A stretch of DNA of 64,000 nucleotides from Lyngbya sp. PCC 8106. Lineage in GTDB: Bacteria > Cyanobacteriota > Cyanobacteriia > Cyanobacteriales > Microcoleaceae. Of the stretch, positions 33,907 through 42,973 are shown piece after piece; position 1 is the first letter of the stretch; each line of letters begins with the position of its first letter. The translations under genes and the position numbers were made by a program. The notes below the pieces were generated by a model. The model was given only the letters and a program-made list of their open reading frames with translations. It was not told the DNA's origin and did no database searches. The stretch lies in NCBI RefSeq assembly GCF_000169095.1, contig NZ_AAVU01000015.1, forward strand, positions 1-64,000, given 5' to 3'.

Positions 33907-35508
33907 ATGAAATATAACTTTTTTGTGTCTCAAAATAAAACTCCTCAAAATCAACCACTTCCGGGGCGTAAAACTGAAATGACGCAAGGACGTTCAGGCG
34001 GATGGATGTTCAAAGCAGATATTTGGCAAGTGTTAAGACGTTGTTTATTAATTGGAACTTCTCAAGGTGCTTTTTACGCTGGAAAATATGAACTAACTCA
34101 AGAATTTGTCGATACCATTCAACTTGCAATTGAAGCCGATCCTCGTCGAGTTGGCGATGAAATTCTTTATGCTTCCGATGGACGTTCTATTAATAATAGT
34201 GCTCCGATTTTAGCCCTGGTTTTGTTATCGATGGGAGAAACGCCAGAAGCGAAACTTGCCTTTACAGAAATCTTCCTACAAGTTGTGCGTACTGGAAGCC
34301 ATTTCTACGAATGGTTAAGCTATACCAAAGCAATGCGAGGATTTGGTAAAGTTGTTCGAGAAGCAGGAAAAGCTTGGCTGTCTAATCAGGATGTAAAAGG
34401 ACTCGCTTATCAACTGTTAAAATATCAACAACGTCAAGGATTTTCTAGCCGCGATGCGTTGCGTTTGTTTCATGTTAAACCAACAACAGAAGACCATGAT
34501 TTACTCTTTAATTGGGTGATGAACGGTTGGGAAGAATTACCTTCGGATATTCCTTCGGAAGCCTTAAAACAAATTTGGTGGTATGAATGGTTAAAACGTC
34601 ACCCAGACAAAACTCACAAAGCAATTTCTCAAGGTCGTTTAACCCATGAAATGGCGGCACCTGTAGGAAAAATGGACAAACAAGCTTGGCAGTTATTATT
34701 CAATGAAATGCCGATAGGTGCAGTGTTAAGAAACTTAGGTTCTCTAACTCAATTAGGAATTTTAAGTATGAATGAACGGAAGAATATTCAACGAGTAGCT
34801 CATGTTCTAAACAACCGTGAATATCTCCGAAAAGCACGAATTCACCCGATTGATGTGTTAAAAGCACTAAAAACCTACCAGTCTGGGGGAAGTTTAGGAC
34901 GGAGCAAAAAAACTTGGACTCCTGTTTCTCGAATTGTAGATATTTTAGAGGAGGCGGTAGAGTTGTCTTTTGATGTGATTGAACCGACATATCAAGTGTT
35001 TGTACACGCTATTGATATCTCTAGTTCGATGTCTTGGAATACTGTTTCTTCTATCGGTTTAACTTGCTGTGAAATTGCGACAACGATGGCGTTAGCAACT
35101 GCAAAAGCTGAGAAGGATTACTTTATTCGAGGATTTTCAACAGAGTTTATAGACTTGAAAATTACCGCAAAAGATTCTTTTAAAACGGCAATTAACAAAG
35201 CCAATAGTAAAAACTTTGGTGGTACGGATGCGACGGTTGTTTATGATTGGATGATGCGTCAAAAGTTACAAGCAGATGTGATTTGTTTTTGGACAGATAA
35301 TGAAACTTGGGCGGGACAAAAACATCCTAGCCGTGCATTAGCAGAATACCGTCAAAAAATTAATCCAAAAATCAAGGTGGTTTATGTGACGCTTGCGCCC
35401 TATAATATCACCTTAGTTGATCCAAATGATGATAATTCTTGGGATATTGCAGGATTTGACCCAGGTACTCCGCGACTGATTCAAATGTTAGCAACAGGTG
35501 AACTTTAA
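33907..35508 (+). CDS. rsr: TROVE-vWA protein, Ro60 orthologue (Rsr)
   Basis: 533 residues, the normal length for Ro60. The ring-forming TROVE domain of HEAT-like helices spans about 25-345, with the family landmarks ALVLLSM near 102, RLTHEM near 244 and GAVLRNLGSLTQLG at 271-284. The vWA domain (about 360-530) keeps an intact MIDAS: Asp370, Ser372 and Ser374 in DISSSMS, Thr440 in FGGTDATV and Asp464 in FWTDNETW. Ro60 binds misfolded RNA through the ring cavity and Y RNAs on its outer face. In Deinococcus it is tethered by Y RNA to polynucleotide phosphorylase to degrade structured RNA. AAGGAC stands about 9 nt before the ATG. Two tRNA-like RNA genes lie just upstream. No RtcB or PNPase gene is adjacent. 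Confidence 0.95.
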   Translation: MKYNFFVSQNKTPQNQPLPGRKTEMTQGRSGGWMFKADIWQVLRRCLLIGTSQGAFYAGKYELTQEFVDTIQLAIEADPRRVGDEILYASDGRSINNSAPILALVLLSMGETPEAKLAFTEIFLQVVRTGSHFYEWLSYTKAMRGFGKVVREAGKAWLSNQDVKGLAYQLLKYQQRQGFSSRDALRLFHVKPTTEDHDLLFNWVMNGWEELPSDIPSEALKQIWWYEWLKRHPDKTHKAISQGRLTHEMAAPVGKMDKQAWQLLFNEMPIGAVLRNLGSLTQLGILSMNERKNIQRVAHVLNNREYLRKARIHPIDVLKALKTYQSGGSLGRSKKTWTPVSRIVDILEEAVELSFDVIEPTYQVFVHAIDISSSMSWNTVSSIGLTCCEIATTMALATAKAEKDYFIRGFSTEFIDLKITAKDSFKTAINKANSKNFGGTDATVVYDWMMRQKLQADVICFWTDNETWAGQKHPSRALAEYRQKINPKIKVVYVTLAPYNITLVDPNDDNSWDIAGFDPGTPRLIQMLATGEL

Positions 35509-35929
35509 CTAACTTGATTTCTTGATCTTCCCAAAAACAATGAAGATCCAGTTATCGGTAGTTTAATTTAACCAAAAACTTCAGAGAAATAATCTTAATT
35601 TTTCTTAAAACGGATCACACCTCTCCACCTCAAGAACTCTGAATTTTATTTGAGTTCAATATTGTCCCTTTACCAAGAATCTGTCTATATGGGTAAAAGG
35701 AAATGAGGAAAATTGTTCTGGCTCAATTCCGGGGGGGGTGGATCGCATTTTTCTCCAAAATATTTAGAATCCATCAAGGTTCGATGATCTCTGTGGTGGC
35801 CACTGTGAAAAATATTAAATTTTTCATAAATTTAGATCATTCTGCACAGATACATTTATAATTGCAGTGTTAAACACTGTATTGTGTTGATTTTTATTAA
35901 GAAACACAGAGAAAATAGGAGATAAATTT
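35509..35929. other. Spacer downstream of rsr, no gene seen
   Basis: 421 bp without an ORF. It holds a GATCTTC/GAAGATC inverted repeat (35524-35548) soon after the rsr stop, with no T-run, a GGTGGATCGCATTTTT-like stretch, and at its right end the promoter and palindrome of the BON-like gene. Confidence 0.5.
35857..35879 (+). promoter_or_regulatory. TATAAT element and palindrome before the BON-like gene
   Basis: TATAAT at about 35857-35862 is followed at once by the perfect 15-bp palindrome CAGTGTTAAACACTG (35865-35879), 50 bp before the start codon. This is the layout of a repressor site covering the transcription start. Confidence 0.5.
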
Positions 35930-36265
35930 ATGGGCTTTCTAGGAAAACTATTTGGTAAAAAAGAAGAGGAGAAAGCTGCCTCAACACCTAAAGTAGCGGT
36001 TTCAAAAGCAGCAACCGAAAAATCTATTGCACCCGAAAAAGTAGGGATTGATGGTGACTTTGATGAAAGTGGTTTAGCTAAACGTGTTGCTCAAGCATTA
36101 GATGATGCAAATATCTCAGATAACGTGGGTCTTTGGGTTGCACAAAAAGGTAGCACTGTTATCTTGAAATATAATGAAGATGCCAAGGACGTTTTAACAA
36201 AAGCAGAGCAAGTTGCAAAAGGAGTAGAGGGCGCAACTGGAGTAGAAACAGTGCCTAATAGCTAA
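35930..36265 (+). CDS. Small BON-like domain protein
   Basis: 111 residues. The start (MGFLGKLFGKKEEEKA) is amphipathic and basic and could contact membranes. The C-terminal 65 residues follow the BON pattern: SGLAKRVAQALDDANISDNVGLWVAQKGSTVILKYN, then DAKDVLTKAEQVAKGVEGATGVETV. BON domains bind membranes or other envelope parts. No signal peptide, so it is cytoplasmic, as in LysM/BON proteins of the YgaU type. AGGAG stands 8 nt before the ATG, and an operator-like palindrome overlaps the promoter region, so expression is probably induced by some stress. Confidence 0.75.
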   Translation: MGFLGKLFGKKEEEKAASTPKVAVSKAATEKSIAPEKVGIDGDFDESGLAKRVAQALDDANISDNVGLWVAQKGSTVILKYNEDAKDVLTKAEQVAKGVEGATGVETVPNS

Positions 36266-36524
36266 TAGATTGACTTGAAAATAAAGTGAGATAAACTGCA
36301 TTAAAATACGTTGAGTGTGAGTATCTGGCTTAGTAAAATTCAGAACTCACACTTAATTTTAAACCTTTGAACACAACTAAGTCTGATCGACCTTTCCTGT
36401 TTTCTCAATTTTTTCAATAATCTATCAGCTAACATTTTTTGACTCTACTAAACTTGGTATCAAACCAGAAGTTTTGTGATCACAAACAACATTCATTTAA
36501 GGTAAAAAATATCAAATAAAGACA

Positions 36525-36692
36525 ATGCAGAAAAAAACTTATTATTTAGCATCTTTTATCTTCTTCATTGTAGGGTTTCTCTGGATGTTCGTGAAGTTAA
36601 TCGCTAATACTGAAAGATTTACAGTCATTATGATTGGTTGTTTTATTGTTGGGCTAGTTTACTTTTTTTTGGGATCTCGACTCAAAAATTAA
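36525..36692 (+). CDS. 55-residue two-helix membrane protein
   Basis: MQKKTYYLAS start, then hydrophobic helices at about 8-25 (LASFIFFIVGFLWMFVKL) and 33-50 (TVIMIGCFIVGLVYFFLG), with a basic end SRLKN. Hairpin topology with both ends in the cytoplasm is predicted. No named family recognised. The ribosome site is weak (AAGG about 20 nt upstream), so confidence is moderate. Confidence 0.5.
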   Translation: MQKKTYYLASFIFFIVGFLWMFVKLIANTERFTVIMIGCFIVGLVYFFLGSRLKN

Positions 36693-36912
36693 AATCAGAA
36701 TAAAACAGCTCCCTACTCTGAAGTCTGTTTATATAGTAAGATTGAGTGAGTTATAAACTTTCGGCAAGCAAGATTCCCGCACTATAAGCTTTTTGATCTC
36801 GTCAGCCTTCACCAATTATTTCTTATTGCTATATAAATCTGAGTTAATGTTATAATAGTTAGGGAATAATCTAGACTAAAATTTTTTAATGTAGATCTGA
36901 TCAAATTTTAGA

Positions 36913-37344
36913 ATGATTATTCATGTTCCCTCTAAAGCAGGTCAACGAAAAAAATATTGGCGGCGCGTAATTGATTTTGTCGATCTAAATCAGACAACCG
37001 GATATGCTTTTCAAGGATATCGAGTTGAAGCGGATCAATTAATTGAATTAGAAATTGGTAATTTTTTACTCACCTACGATGAAATAGGTTCTATGAAACG
37101 TTGGTATCCTCACGTTTGCTTATATCAAGTTCGAGCTGATATCGAATCTCCTTTAGAAGAAAGATTTACTTGGCGTGGAAAAACCGCTAATCGAAATTGG
37201 AACCGTTCTTGGGCTTTGTCAGTGCGCGATCCCATTGCTGAAATTGTGAATGAAGACCGTTTATCCTATGAAGATTTGATTGATTGGGATAAAATTTCAA
37301 CAGATCGCTTAAAGGAAGAATTGAAGCGTAGAGGAGTTGTTTAA
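36913..37344 (+). CDS. Conserved-looking soluble protein of unknown function
   Basis: 143 residues, rich in Trp and Arg (YWRRVIDF, GSMKRWYPHV, ERFTWRGKTANRNWNRSWAL). It has no membrane segment or signal. The C-terminal DPIAEIVNEDRLSYEDLIDWDKISTDRLKEELKRRGVV looks like a short helical tail. I do not recognise a family and there is no operon context; the lipase gene is convergent with it. Confidence 0.65.
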   Translation: MIIHVPSKAGQRKKYWRRVIDFVDLNQTTGYAFQGYRVEADQLIELEIGNFLLTYDEIGSMKRWYPHVCLYQVRADIESPLEERFTWRGKTANRNWNRSWALSVRDPIAEIVNEDRLSYEDLIDWDKISTDRLKEELKRRGVV

Positions 37345-37386
37345 TCTACGCTTTTGTATCCTGGAAATTATTTAATAAGAGTTAAT

Positions 37387-38913
37387 CTAGACTACAATAA
37401 AAACTTCTTGTGTCAGTACCACGGGATTAAAAACAGCAAGTATCTGTTCGCCAAAATTAATTTGAGTCCCTTGAAATATGGGTTCAATTGTTAACTGTTC
37501 AAACGTTAGATTATCTGTTAAACCAATAAAATCAATACCAATTTCAAAATCTTGAATTTGATCAGTTTCTTCATTCGTTGCTAGAATAAAGACATCTACT
37601 CCTGGACCTCCCTGTAAAGTATCAAAACCCATACCTCCTCTTAAGATATCATCATCAAGTCCCCCAAATAACTGATCATTTTCTGAGCCACCAATCAAGA
37701 TATCACGACCTGCATCTCCGTTAATCAAATCATCACCAATCCCTCCATAACTCGTGTCATTTCCCTCACCTCCCCAGATTACATCATTCCCCGATAAACC
37801 GCTGATCAAGTCATCTTCTGCATATCCGATTAATTCATCTCCTTGATAGGTTCCAGCAAGATTATCTCTGTTATTTGTTCCTTTAAAACTCAAGTCTGTA
37901 TTGAATAAAACTCCCTGTTTTTGATCTTTGGTATTGAGATCAACAATCCCTCGATTAACACGTTCATCTTCGGTTAAAATTCCTTGTCTGAGAGTATTAA
38001 GAGAAATTAAAGGATAAGTCAATCTGAATTGATTTTCAACTAAGGGATTATCAAGTTGGTCTAAACTTTTAGAACCGCTAACAGATAACTCAGAGGGTAA
38101 ATTAAACCCCTCACCTGCAAGTAATTGAGTAAAAAAATGATGAGCATAACCATGTGCTTTTGCTCCAAACCAGTCATTAAATCGATTAGAATCGGGTTGA
38201 TTCCATGCCTCCCCTTGATTAAGATAAAGATCAAGAGTATTTTCATTATCAAAATTCAGTACAGGTAGAGGATTTTCATATCCGAGATTACTCGTTGTAT
38301 GAATTGCAATGACTCGCGTTGCGTCTCCTTTATCCAAGCGTTCTGGGATAGATTGAAAAGTTGCTAATGTTCTCTGATTAAAATTTGCATTTTCAAATCC
38401 TGGCCCTGCGGGATCTAAACCAATAATCGTTCCAATCTTCTGATCATTCGGCGAATATTGTCCAGCAAATCCAGCAACTTGAGCGCCTAAACTATGACCA
38501 ATTAATGTAATTGTTTCGGGTTGAATAACATCAGAACTAACATATCGATAAAGCATTTCTTGAACCGCTTTTCCGACAAACTCTGTCTTTTGAGCCTGTT
38601 GAGGATAGTTGAAAAAATCTGTAACTTTTTGACCCGCATCCCAACTAACTAAAATAACGTTAGCATCATCTTCTTGTTTAGAGATTTCCGTCGCTATTTT
38701 TCGCATCCAATTATCTGATTCAACCTCATTAGGTATTCCGGGATTATCGCGAAAGCCATGAGTAATCACATAAGTAGGACGCCCGGAAGTCAGATCAGAA
38801 TCTTCAAGTTCTTTAAGGGTTTTATTGTCGTTTAAAATATAAAATTTAGCCCACTCACTCACAGGATGATTAACAGTTAAGTTATCCATGAGATCTTTCC
38901 CCAAGTTGATCAT
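37387..38913 (-). CDS. Secreted pancreatic-lipase-like enzyme with RTX calcium repeats
   Basis: 508 residues. The first half is a PF00151-type lipase: YVITHGFRDN (oxyanion strand), VILVSWDAG, nucleophile elbow GHSLGAQVAGFAG with Ser141, and Asp167 in GLDPAGPGF. His254 in AHGYAHHFF fits the catalytic His by alignment to the SHGRAVEYY region of animal lipases. The second half (about 345-440) has RTX nonapeptides (GGxGxDxxx: GGEGNDTSYGG, NGDAGRDILIGG, GGMGFDTLQGG) that bind calcium outside the cell and mark type I secretion. The end, EVFIVV, is typical of RTX proteins. No type I exporter is nearby. The likely product hydrolyses lipids in the medium or sheath. Confidence 0.9.
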   Translation of the reverse strand: MINLGKDLMDNLTVNHPVSEWAKFYILNDNKTLKELEDSDLTSGRPTYVITHGFRDNPGIPNEVESDNWMRKIATEISKQEDDANVILVSWDAGQKVTDFFNYPQQAQKTEFVGKAVQEMLYRYVSSDVIQPETITLIGHSLGAQVAGFAGQYSPNDQKIGTIIGLDPAGPGFENANFNQRTLATFQSIPERLDKGDATRVIAIHTTSNLGYENPLPVLNFDNENTLDLYLNQGEAWNQPDSNRFNDWFGAKAHGYAHHFFTQLLAGEGFNLPSELSVSGSKSLDQLDNPLVENQFRLTYPLISLNTLRQGILTEDERVNRGIVDLNTKDQKQGVLFNTDLSFKGTNNRDNLAGTYQGDELIGYAEDDLISGLSGNDVIWGGEGNDTSYGGIGDDLINGDAGRDILIGGSENDQLFGGLDDDILRGGMGFDTLQGGPGVDVFILATNEETDQIQDFEIGIDFIGLTDNLTFEQLTIEPIFQGTQINFGEQILAVFNPVVLTQEVFIVV

Positions 38914-39616
38914 TTTAGTATAGATACATTACCTTTATTTTAATCAACTTATCTAACGGTTATATGCGTTCCTGAGCCACTCTTTCAGGTGTCATGCAGA
39001 AGGTGATGACTTTTTGATGTTATTCATTTTAATCATCATGCTCTGAGTGGTTGTTTAAACACTTGTTAACCCAGGAAAGATATTCTCCGCCAGTAACCAA
39101 TTTTAGGAGTGGCATAGTCCTCGAAGTCAGGGCCTTACGCCCTTACAGAGAACAGGAGACAGCCAATAGCGGATCGCTCAAACCCTCTCTCCAAGGGCGC
39201 GCTTACAATGCTGACGAAGAGAGGGAACAGGGATAAGAAAAAACTGGGTACGGCTACGCCTCCGAGAGATTTAGGTATCTGATAAACAATTTAGTGGGGG
39301 GGTTTGCTGAGGTTATTTGTTAGAGACCTCGATCTAGCTAGGTGGAACCTGCCCCTACGAAACTGGTGAGGTGTATTTGAAAGGGGTACAGACTTGCTGA
39401 ATCAATCAACTCGTAAAATTACTGAGATCTCTGAGATTTTTAGTACATACAAGATTTGAAAGTTCAGTGATTGTACGCTGGCATATCTAAGAATACAAGT
39501 TTAATATTAAAGATAGAGATAGAAACTTTGAGATTGTCACTGGCACAACCAAGCTTATATTTCTCGGAAATATTCATCTCTCTACTTCTTACTCAATCAG
39601 CTTAAAGGAGAAACAA
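38914..39616. other. 700-bp spacer without a supported gene
   Basis: A 61-codon ORF here has low-complexity composition and no ribosome site. The stretch holds CCCTCTCT/AGAGAGGG (39183-39225) and AGGGC/GCCCT inverted repeats, plus GGCTACGCCTCCGAG and a CACCTGCCCC-like segment of the kind often seen in cyanobacterial interspersed repeats. It may be a decayed mobile element, but no transposase trace is visible. Confidence 0.45.
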
Positions 39617-40486
39617 ATGGCAATTAACTATTACTTAGAAAACAATGAAGATTCTCGAGAATTCGTCTACAAAAATCTTTTACTTTGGTTTAAAGATAAG
39701 CAATACAAAGTTGAAGGAACAGAAGCTGATGGTACTTACTTAATTCAAGCGCAAAAAGTTGGTAAAATCAGGACTGTGCTGGGGACAAATCTAGCTTTCA
39801 AAGTCAAAGTCTATAAGTCAAATGACCTCACGAATCCGCCTGAATTTATTGTAGAAACTAGCACAGGTAAATGGATACAAAATATTGCTGGAGCCGGAGT
39901 GACTGCGATGTTTTTAGGAGGATTGACTGTATTAACAGGTTTAGCTGGAGCGGGTTGGGCTTTAGTCGTAGAAAATGAAATAATCACCTATATTGAAGAA
40001 GAATTGAAGTTTAAAAAGATTCAAAAATCTATAAATTCATCTGAGCTTGAACCTCTAAGAACCTCTATTCATTCGTCCGAAAAAGAGAATCATTATAAAG
40101 CTCAAAATAATTCTGCTCGTCAAAAAGCAATATTAAAAGCAGATCAAGACTTAAAAAAACTCGAAGCAGCCTTAGCTAATAATGTTCTAACCGAAGAAGA
40201 ATTTGCCGCTAAAAAGCAATATGTAGAGAATCAAATCGATGAATACGAAATTGAGTTGATAATTGAAGAAAAGTTGATTCGGTTTCAGGAAGCGTTTACA
40301 GATGGGATTTTAACAGCAGATGAATTTGAGGCTAAAGTTCACCAAGTTGAAGAAGAAGTGAGACATCAGATGATTGATCAACGGCTTGAAGAAGAAAAAG
40401 AGCAAGTTTTAATGAAATTGAAAGCCGCATTAGATAACGGTATTTTGACACAGGATGAATATGCTCAAAAACTAGCACTTCTGTGA
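39617..40486 (+). CDS. Membrane-associated protein with three SHOCT-like repeats
   Basis: 289 residues. The N-terminal 95 residues form an alpha/beta domain (FVYKNLLLWFKDKQYKVEG, then IQAQKVGKIRTVLGTNLAFKVKVYKS). A Gly-rich hydrophobic hairpin follows at about 93-118 (NIAGAGVTAMFLGGLTVLTGLAGAGWALV). Then come three copies of the SHOCT pattern: LKKLEAALANNVLTEEEFAAKK, IRFQEAFTDGILTADEFEAKV and LMKLKAALDNGILTQDEYAQKL. SHOCT motifs help oligomerisation or nucleic-acid contacts; their function is poorly known. AAAGGAGAA precedes the ATG. A strong terminator follows. Confidence 0.8.
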   Translation: MAINYYLENNEDSREFVYKNLLLWFKDKQYKVEGTEADGTYLIQAQKVGKIRTVLGTNLAFKVKVYKSNDLTNPPEFIVETSTGKWIQNIAGAGVTAMFLGGLTVLTGLAGAGWALVVENEIITYIEEELKFKKIQKSINSSELEPLRTSIHSSEKENHYKAQNNSARQKAILKADQDLKKLEAALANNVLTEEEFAAKKQYVENQIDEYEIELIIEEKLIRFQEAFTDGILTADEFEAKVHQVEEEVRHQMIDQRLEEEKEQVLMKLKAALDNGILTQDEYAQKLALL

Positions 40487-40543
40487 TTTCTCCCGAAACC
40501 AAGCTTCGCTTCGCTTGTACGCATCGTCGAGAGAACTGGAGAG

Positions 40544-40575
40544 AAACCTGGTTTCGCCGAAGTTACCAGGTTTTT
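40544..40575 (+). terminator. Rho-independent terminator after the SHOCT-repeat gene
   Basis: AAACCTGGT with ACCAGGTTT, a 12-nt loop and a T-run. It lies between convergent genes. Confidence 0.85.
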
Positions 40576-40636
40576 AGAAACGTTTAATATGATTGATTTC
40601 GTAATTGTTAGTCATCTCGTTTCAATGACGAACAGC

Positions 40637-41464
40637 CTAAATACAGGTAATTGCCCCTAATGTTGCTTGCGGAGGTTCTTCAGTTAAACAGTCTACTGAA
40701 ACGCTGATATCTTCGAGTTGAGCTGTTCCAAAAATTGTAGCAAATGACATATCAGCCGCATCTCGTCCAGTGCCAATTCGCACAAATCCTTTACGGGGAA
40801 TTAAACGAGTTGCATCAAATAAATACCAGCGAGAGCCTAAATAAGCTTCAAAAACCGCATGAAAATCTGGTGGTTCTAAACCATAAGCATAGCCACTGAC
40901 AAAGCGAGCAGGAATATTTAAAGCACGACAAAATGCTATACCTAAATGAGCAAAATCACGGCAGACTCCAGAGCGTTGAGTAACGATTTCATAAGCGGAA
41001 GTATGAGCATCTGTACTTCCAGATAAGTAAGTAACATTATCATAAATCCAATTACAAATTGCAGTCACTCTAGAATAATCTGGCAAAAGATGACCAAATT
41101 CATGATTGGCTAAATTGAATAATTGATCTGACTCACAGTATCGCGAAGGATAAACATAGTTTAAGACTCTTAAGGGGAGTTTTTCTGGTGAAATTTCCGG
41201 AATTAGATTAGGGTTATCTTCTCCTAAACAAAGAGCGACAGTCGCTTGATAAGACACTTGCAATTTTCCGGGGGGAGCGGTTAGTCTCAAGATTCGGTTT
41301 TTCAGCGTTGGTGACACATATTCTTCAGAGTTTATTGCAGGTTCAATCTGAAGATGTTCTTCTAAAACCTGTTGGTAACTATTATTAACAGCACTAATGT
41401 TAAAAATAAATGTGCTATCGGTTGTCAGATCGTATTTTAATTGACATCCCACTTGAAACTTCAT
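40637..41464 (-). CDS. Transglutaminase-like cysteine protein
   Basis: 275 residues from the ATG at 41464, chosen because AAGGA lies about 10 nt before it; the open frame extends 33 codons further up. An N-terminal beta domain (about 1-115) precedes the transglutaminase-like core. The triad is intact: Cys168 in RSGVCRDFAHL, His202 in PPDFHAVFEAYL, Asp217 in WYLFDATRL. The tail RIGTGRDAADMSFATIFG is the usual end of this bacterial family. Members are thought to act as proteases or amidases rather than cross-linkers. No operon partner is visible. Confidence 0.9.
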   Translation of the reverse strand: MKFQVGCQLKYDLTTDSTFIFNISAVNNSYQQVLEEHLQIEPAINSEEYVSPTLKNRILRLTAPPGKLQVSYQATVALCLGEDNPNLIPEISPEKLPLRVLNYVYPSRYCESDQLFNLANHEFGHLLPDYSRVTAICNWIYDNVTYLSGSTDAHTSAYEIVTQRSGVCRDFAHLGIAFCRALNIPARFVSGYAYGLEPPDFHAVFEAYLGSRWYLFDATRLIPRKGFVRIGTGRDAADMSFATIFGTAQLEDISVSVDCLTEEPPQATLGAITCI

Positions 41465-41768
41465 ACTTTTGATTTCCTTGAGTTTATGTGAGCTTAAAAA
41501 AGAAGCAATTGATTTGAACTTAATTTTTGAAAAATTGAATGTAGTTTTTTGATTAATATTCAACTATAGCATAGTTATTATTTTTTTAAAACCCATCTTT
41601 ATTTTCCCTCTACTTATATTAAGAGAGTGAATGGGGTGGATATTTAAATATTCTTCTCTCTCTCTATCAGAAAAGGACATTTATTCCTATATAAAAAAAT
41701 CAGAGTCAAGAAGAAGATTAACTCCTGTCTTAACTCTAAATTATTATGCAATTACTCACCCTCGATTT

Positions 41769-42923
41769 TTAGTAACGAAATGTCGCAGCAATTCGAGCGT
41801 GATCCGGAAGCTTTTCAGGAACATCGATATAAACTGCACCACCATTAAGGAAGGTATGAATCGTTGCAAAGTCTAATAGATCCTCATTTTCGGGCTGATC
41901 TTCTCGTTGCAATGTAATTTCATGGGTTTGAGGATTAAACTGACCCCATTGCTGCTCATTTATTGCTACAAACAGAGAGTCAATACGTTGATCATAAGCT
42001 GCTTTCATAATTTCTTTGAGATCACGAGAAGCTTTTTCAGGGTTATTTCCCATCAATTCTTGATACTCAGTCGCTGCTTTTTCTTGAGACTCTTGGAAAT
42101 AAGAGCGAATAATTTTCCAAGCCTGTTCGTGTAATTCTTTGGGACTCGTATTTTCTGGATTTCCAGCAATCCCTTCTTCTACAACATTCGGATAAACGGT
42201 AATCTCTTGATACATGGTCATCAAAAATTCTACTCCAGCTAAGATAATCGGAGCTTGTTCCTCTTTTAGAATCTCATGTAAACCGCGATCAACCTTTTGT
42301 AAAAAACGGCGAATTTGATCTTTATTATCCGTTGTTCCTACACCTTGACCATGATAGATTAAAGATTGACCACTCGCCGTTGAAGGGTTTCCGGTGTGCA
42401 TCTGAAGCTGTTTTTCTGGGTCATCATATTTCAGTGCTTCTTCTAAACTCAAAGGCATTTGTTGGAGATAAACTTCACTAATTTGATAGTGACTTCCCTG
42501 AAATAAACGCACCTGATTTTGACTCAAAGCTAATACATAAAATCGTCCATCGTGCATTAACAAAGGCATTAGCGGTTTAAGATGAAAGCGATGACTAATA
42601 ATCACATCTTCATCAAAATTAAGCGGAAGACGATAATAACGAAACTCATTGGGAGAAATAAATAAAGCTAGTCCTTTATTTTGATTTCGCCAAAACTCAC
42701 CCTGATCGAGTTTGTAAGCTTGTTCTAAAAGTTGTTGAGCATCAGTATCTCGCCAACCCGCCTGCACTAATTTTTCCTCAGCTAAACTCAAAACATTCTT
42801 AAAGCGAATTGGATCTTGGCGAATTTCTAGCCCAGCAGTATGTGTAGGCATAAAAATCGAAATACAACTTTTATCCCGATATTCCATTAAGTCTTTAATT
42901 TCGCTTGTCGATAAAATATTCAT
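41769..42923 (-). CDS. Bacterial eRF1/pelota-like (baeRF) protein
   Basis: 384 residues in the baeRF3/7-like group. The N-terminus, LSTSEIKDLMEYRDKSCISIFMPTHTAG, and FWRNQNKGLALFIS are family landmarks. The middle domain (about 130-270) has the VLALSQNQVRLFQG strand, and the C-terminal domain includes IILAGVEFLMTMYQ and FLNGGAVYIDVPEKLPDHARIAATFRY. Bacterial members of the archaeo-eukaryotic release factor superfamily have been proposed to act on stalled or hibernating ribosomes; direct proof is limited. The HPF-type ribosome-binding gene lies 50 bp upstream on the same strand, which supports such a role. Confidence 0.85.
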   Translation of the reverse strand: MNILSTSEIKDLMEYRDKSCISIFMPTHTAGLEIRQDPIRFKNVLSLAEEKLVQAGWRDTDAQQLLEQAYKLDQGEFWRNQNKGLALFISPNEFRYYRLPLNFDEDVIISHRFHLKPLMPLLMHDGRFYVLALSQNQVRLFQGSHYQISEVYLQQMPLSLEEALKYDDPEKQLQMHTGNPSTASGQSLIYHGQGVGTTDNKDQIRRFLQKVDRGLHEILKEEQAPIILAGVEFLMTMYQEITVYPNVVEEGIAGNPENTSPKELHEQAWKIIRSYFQESQEKAATEYQELMGNNPEKASRDLKEIMKAAYDQRIDSLFVAINEQQWGQFNPQTHEITLQREDQPENEDLLDFATIHTFLNGGAVYIDVPEKLPDHARIAATFRY

Positions 42924-42973
42924 ACTTTAAATCTCCAATTTACATTCATTATTTTGGGGAAACTTAACCCCTT

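Noticed and set aside
39051..39236. 61-codon ORF in the 38.9-39.6 kb spacer
   Set aside because: No ribosome site, odd composition and overlap with inverted repeats.
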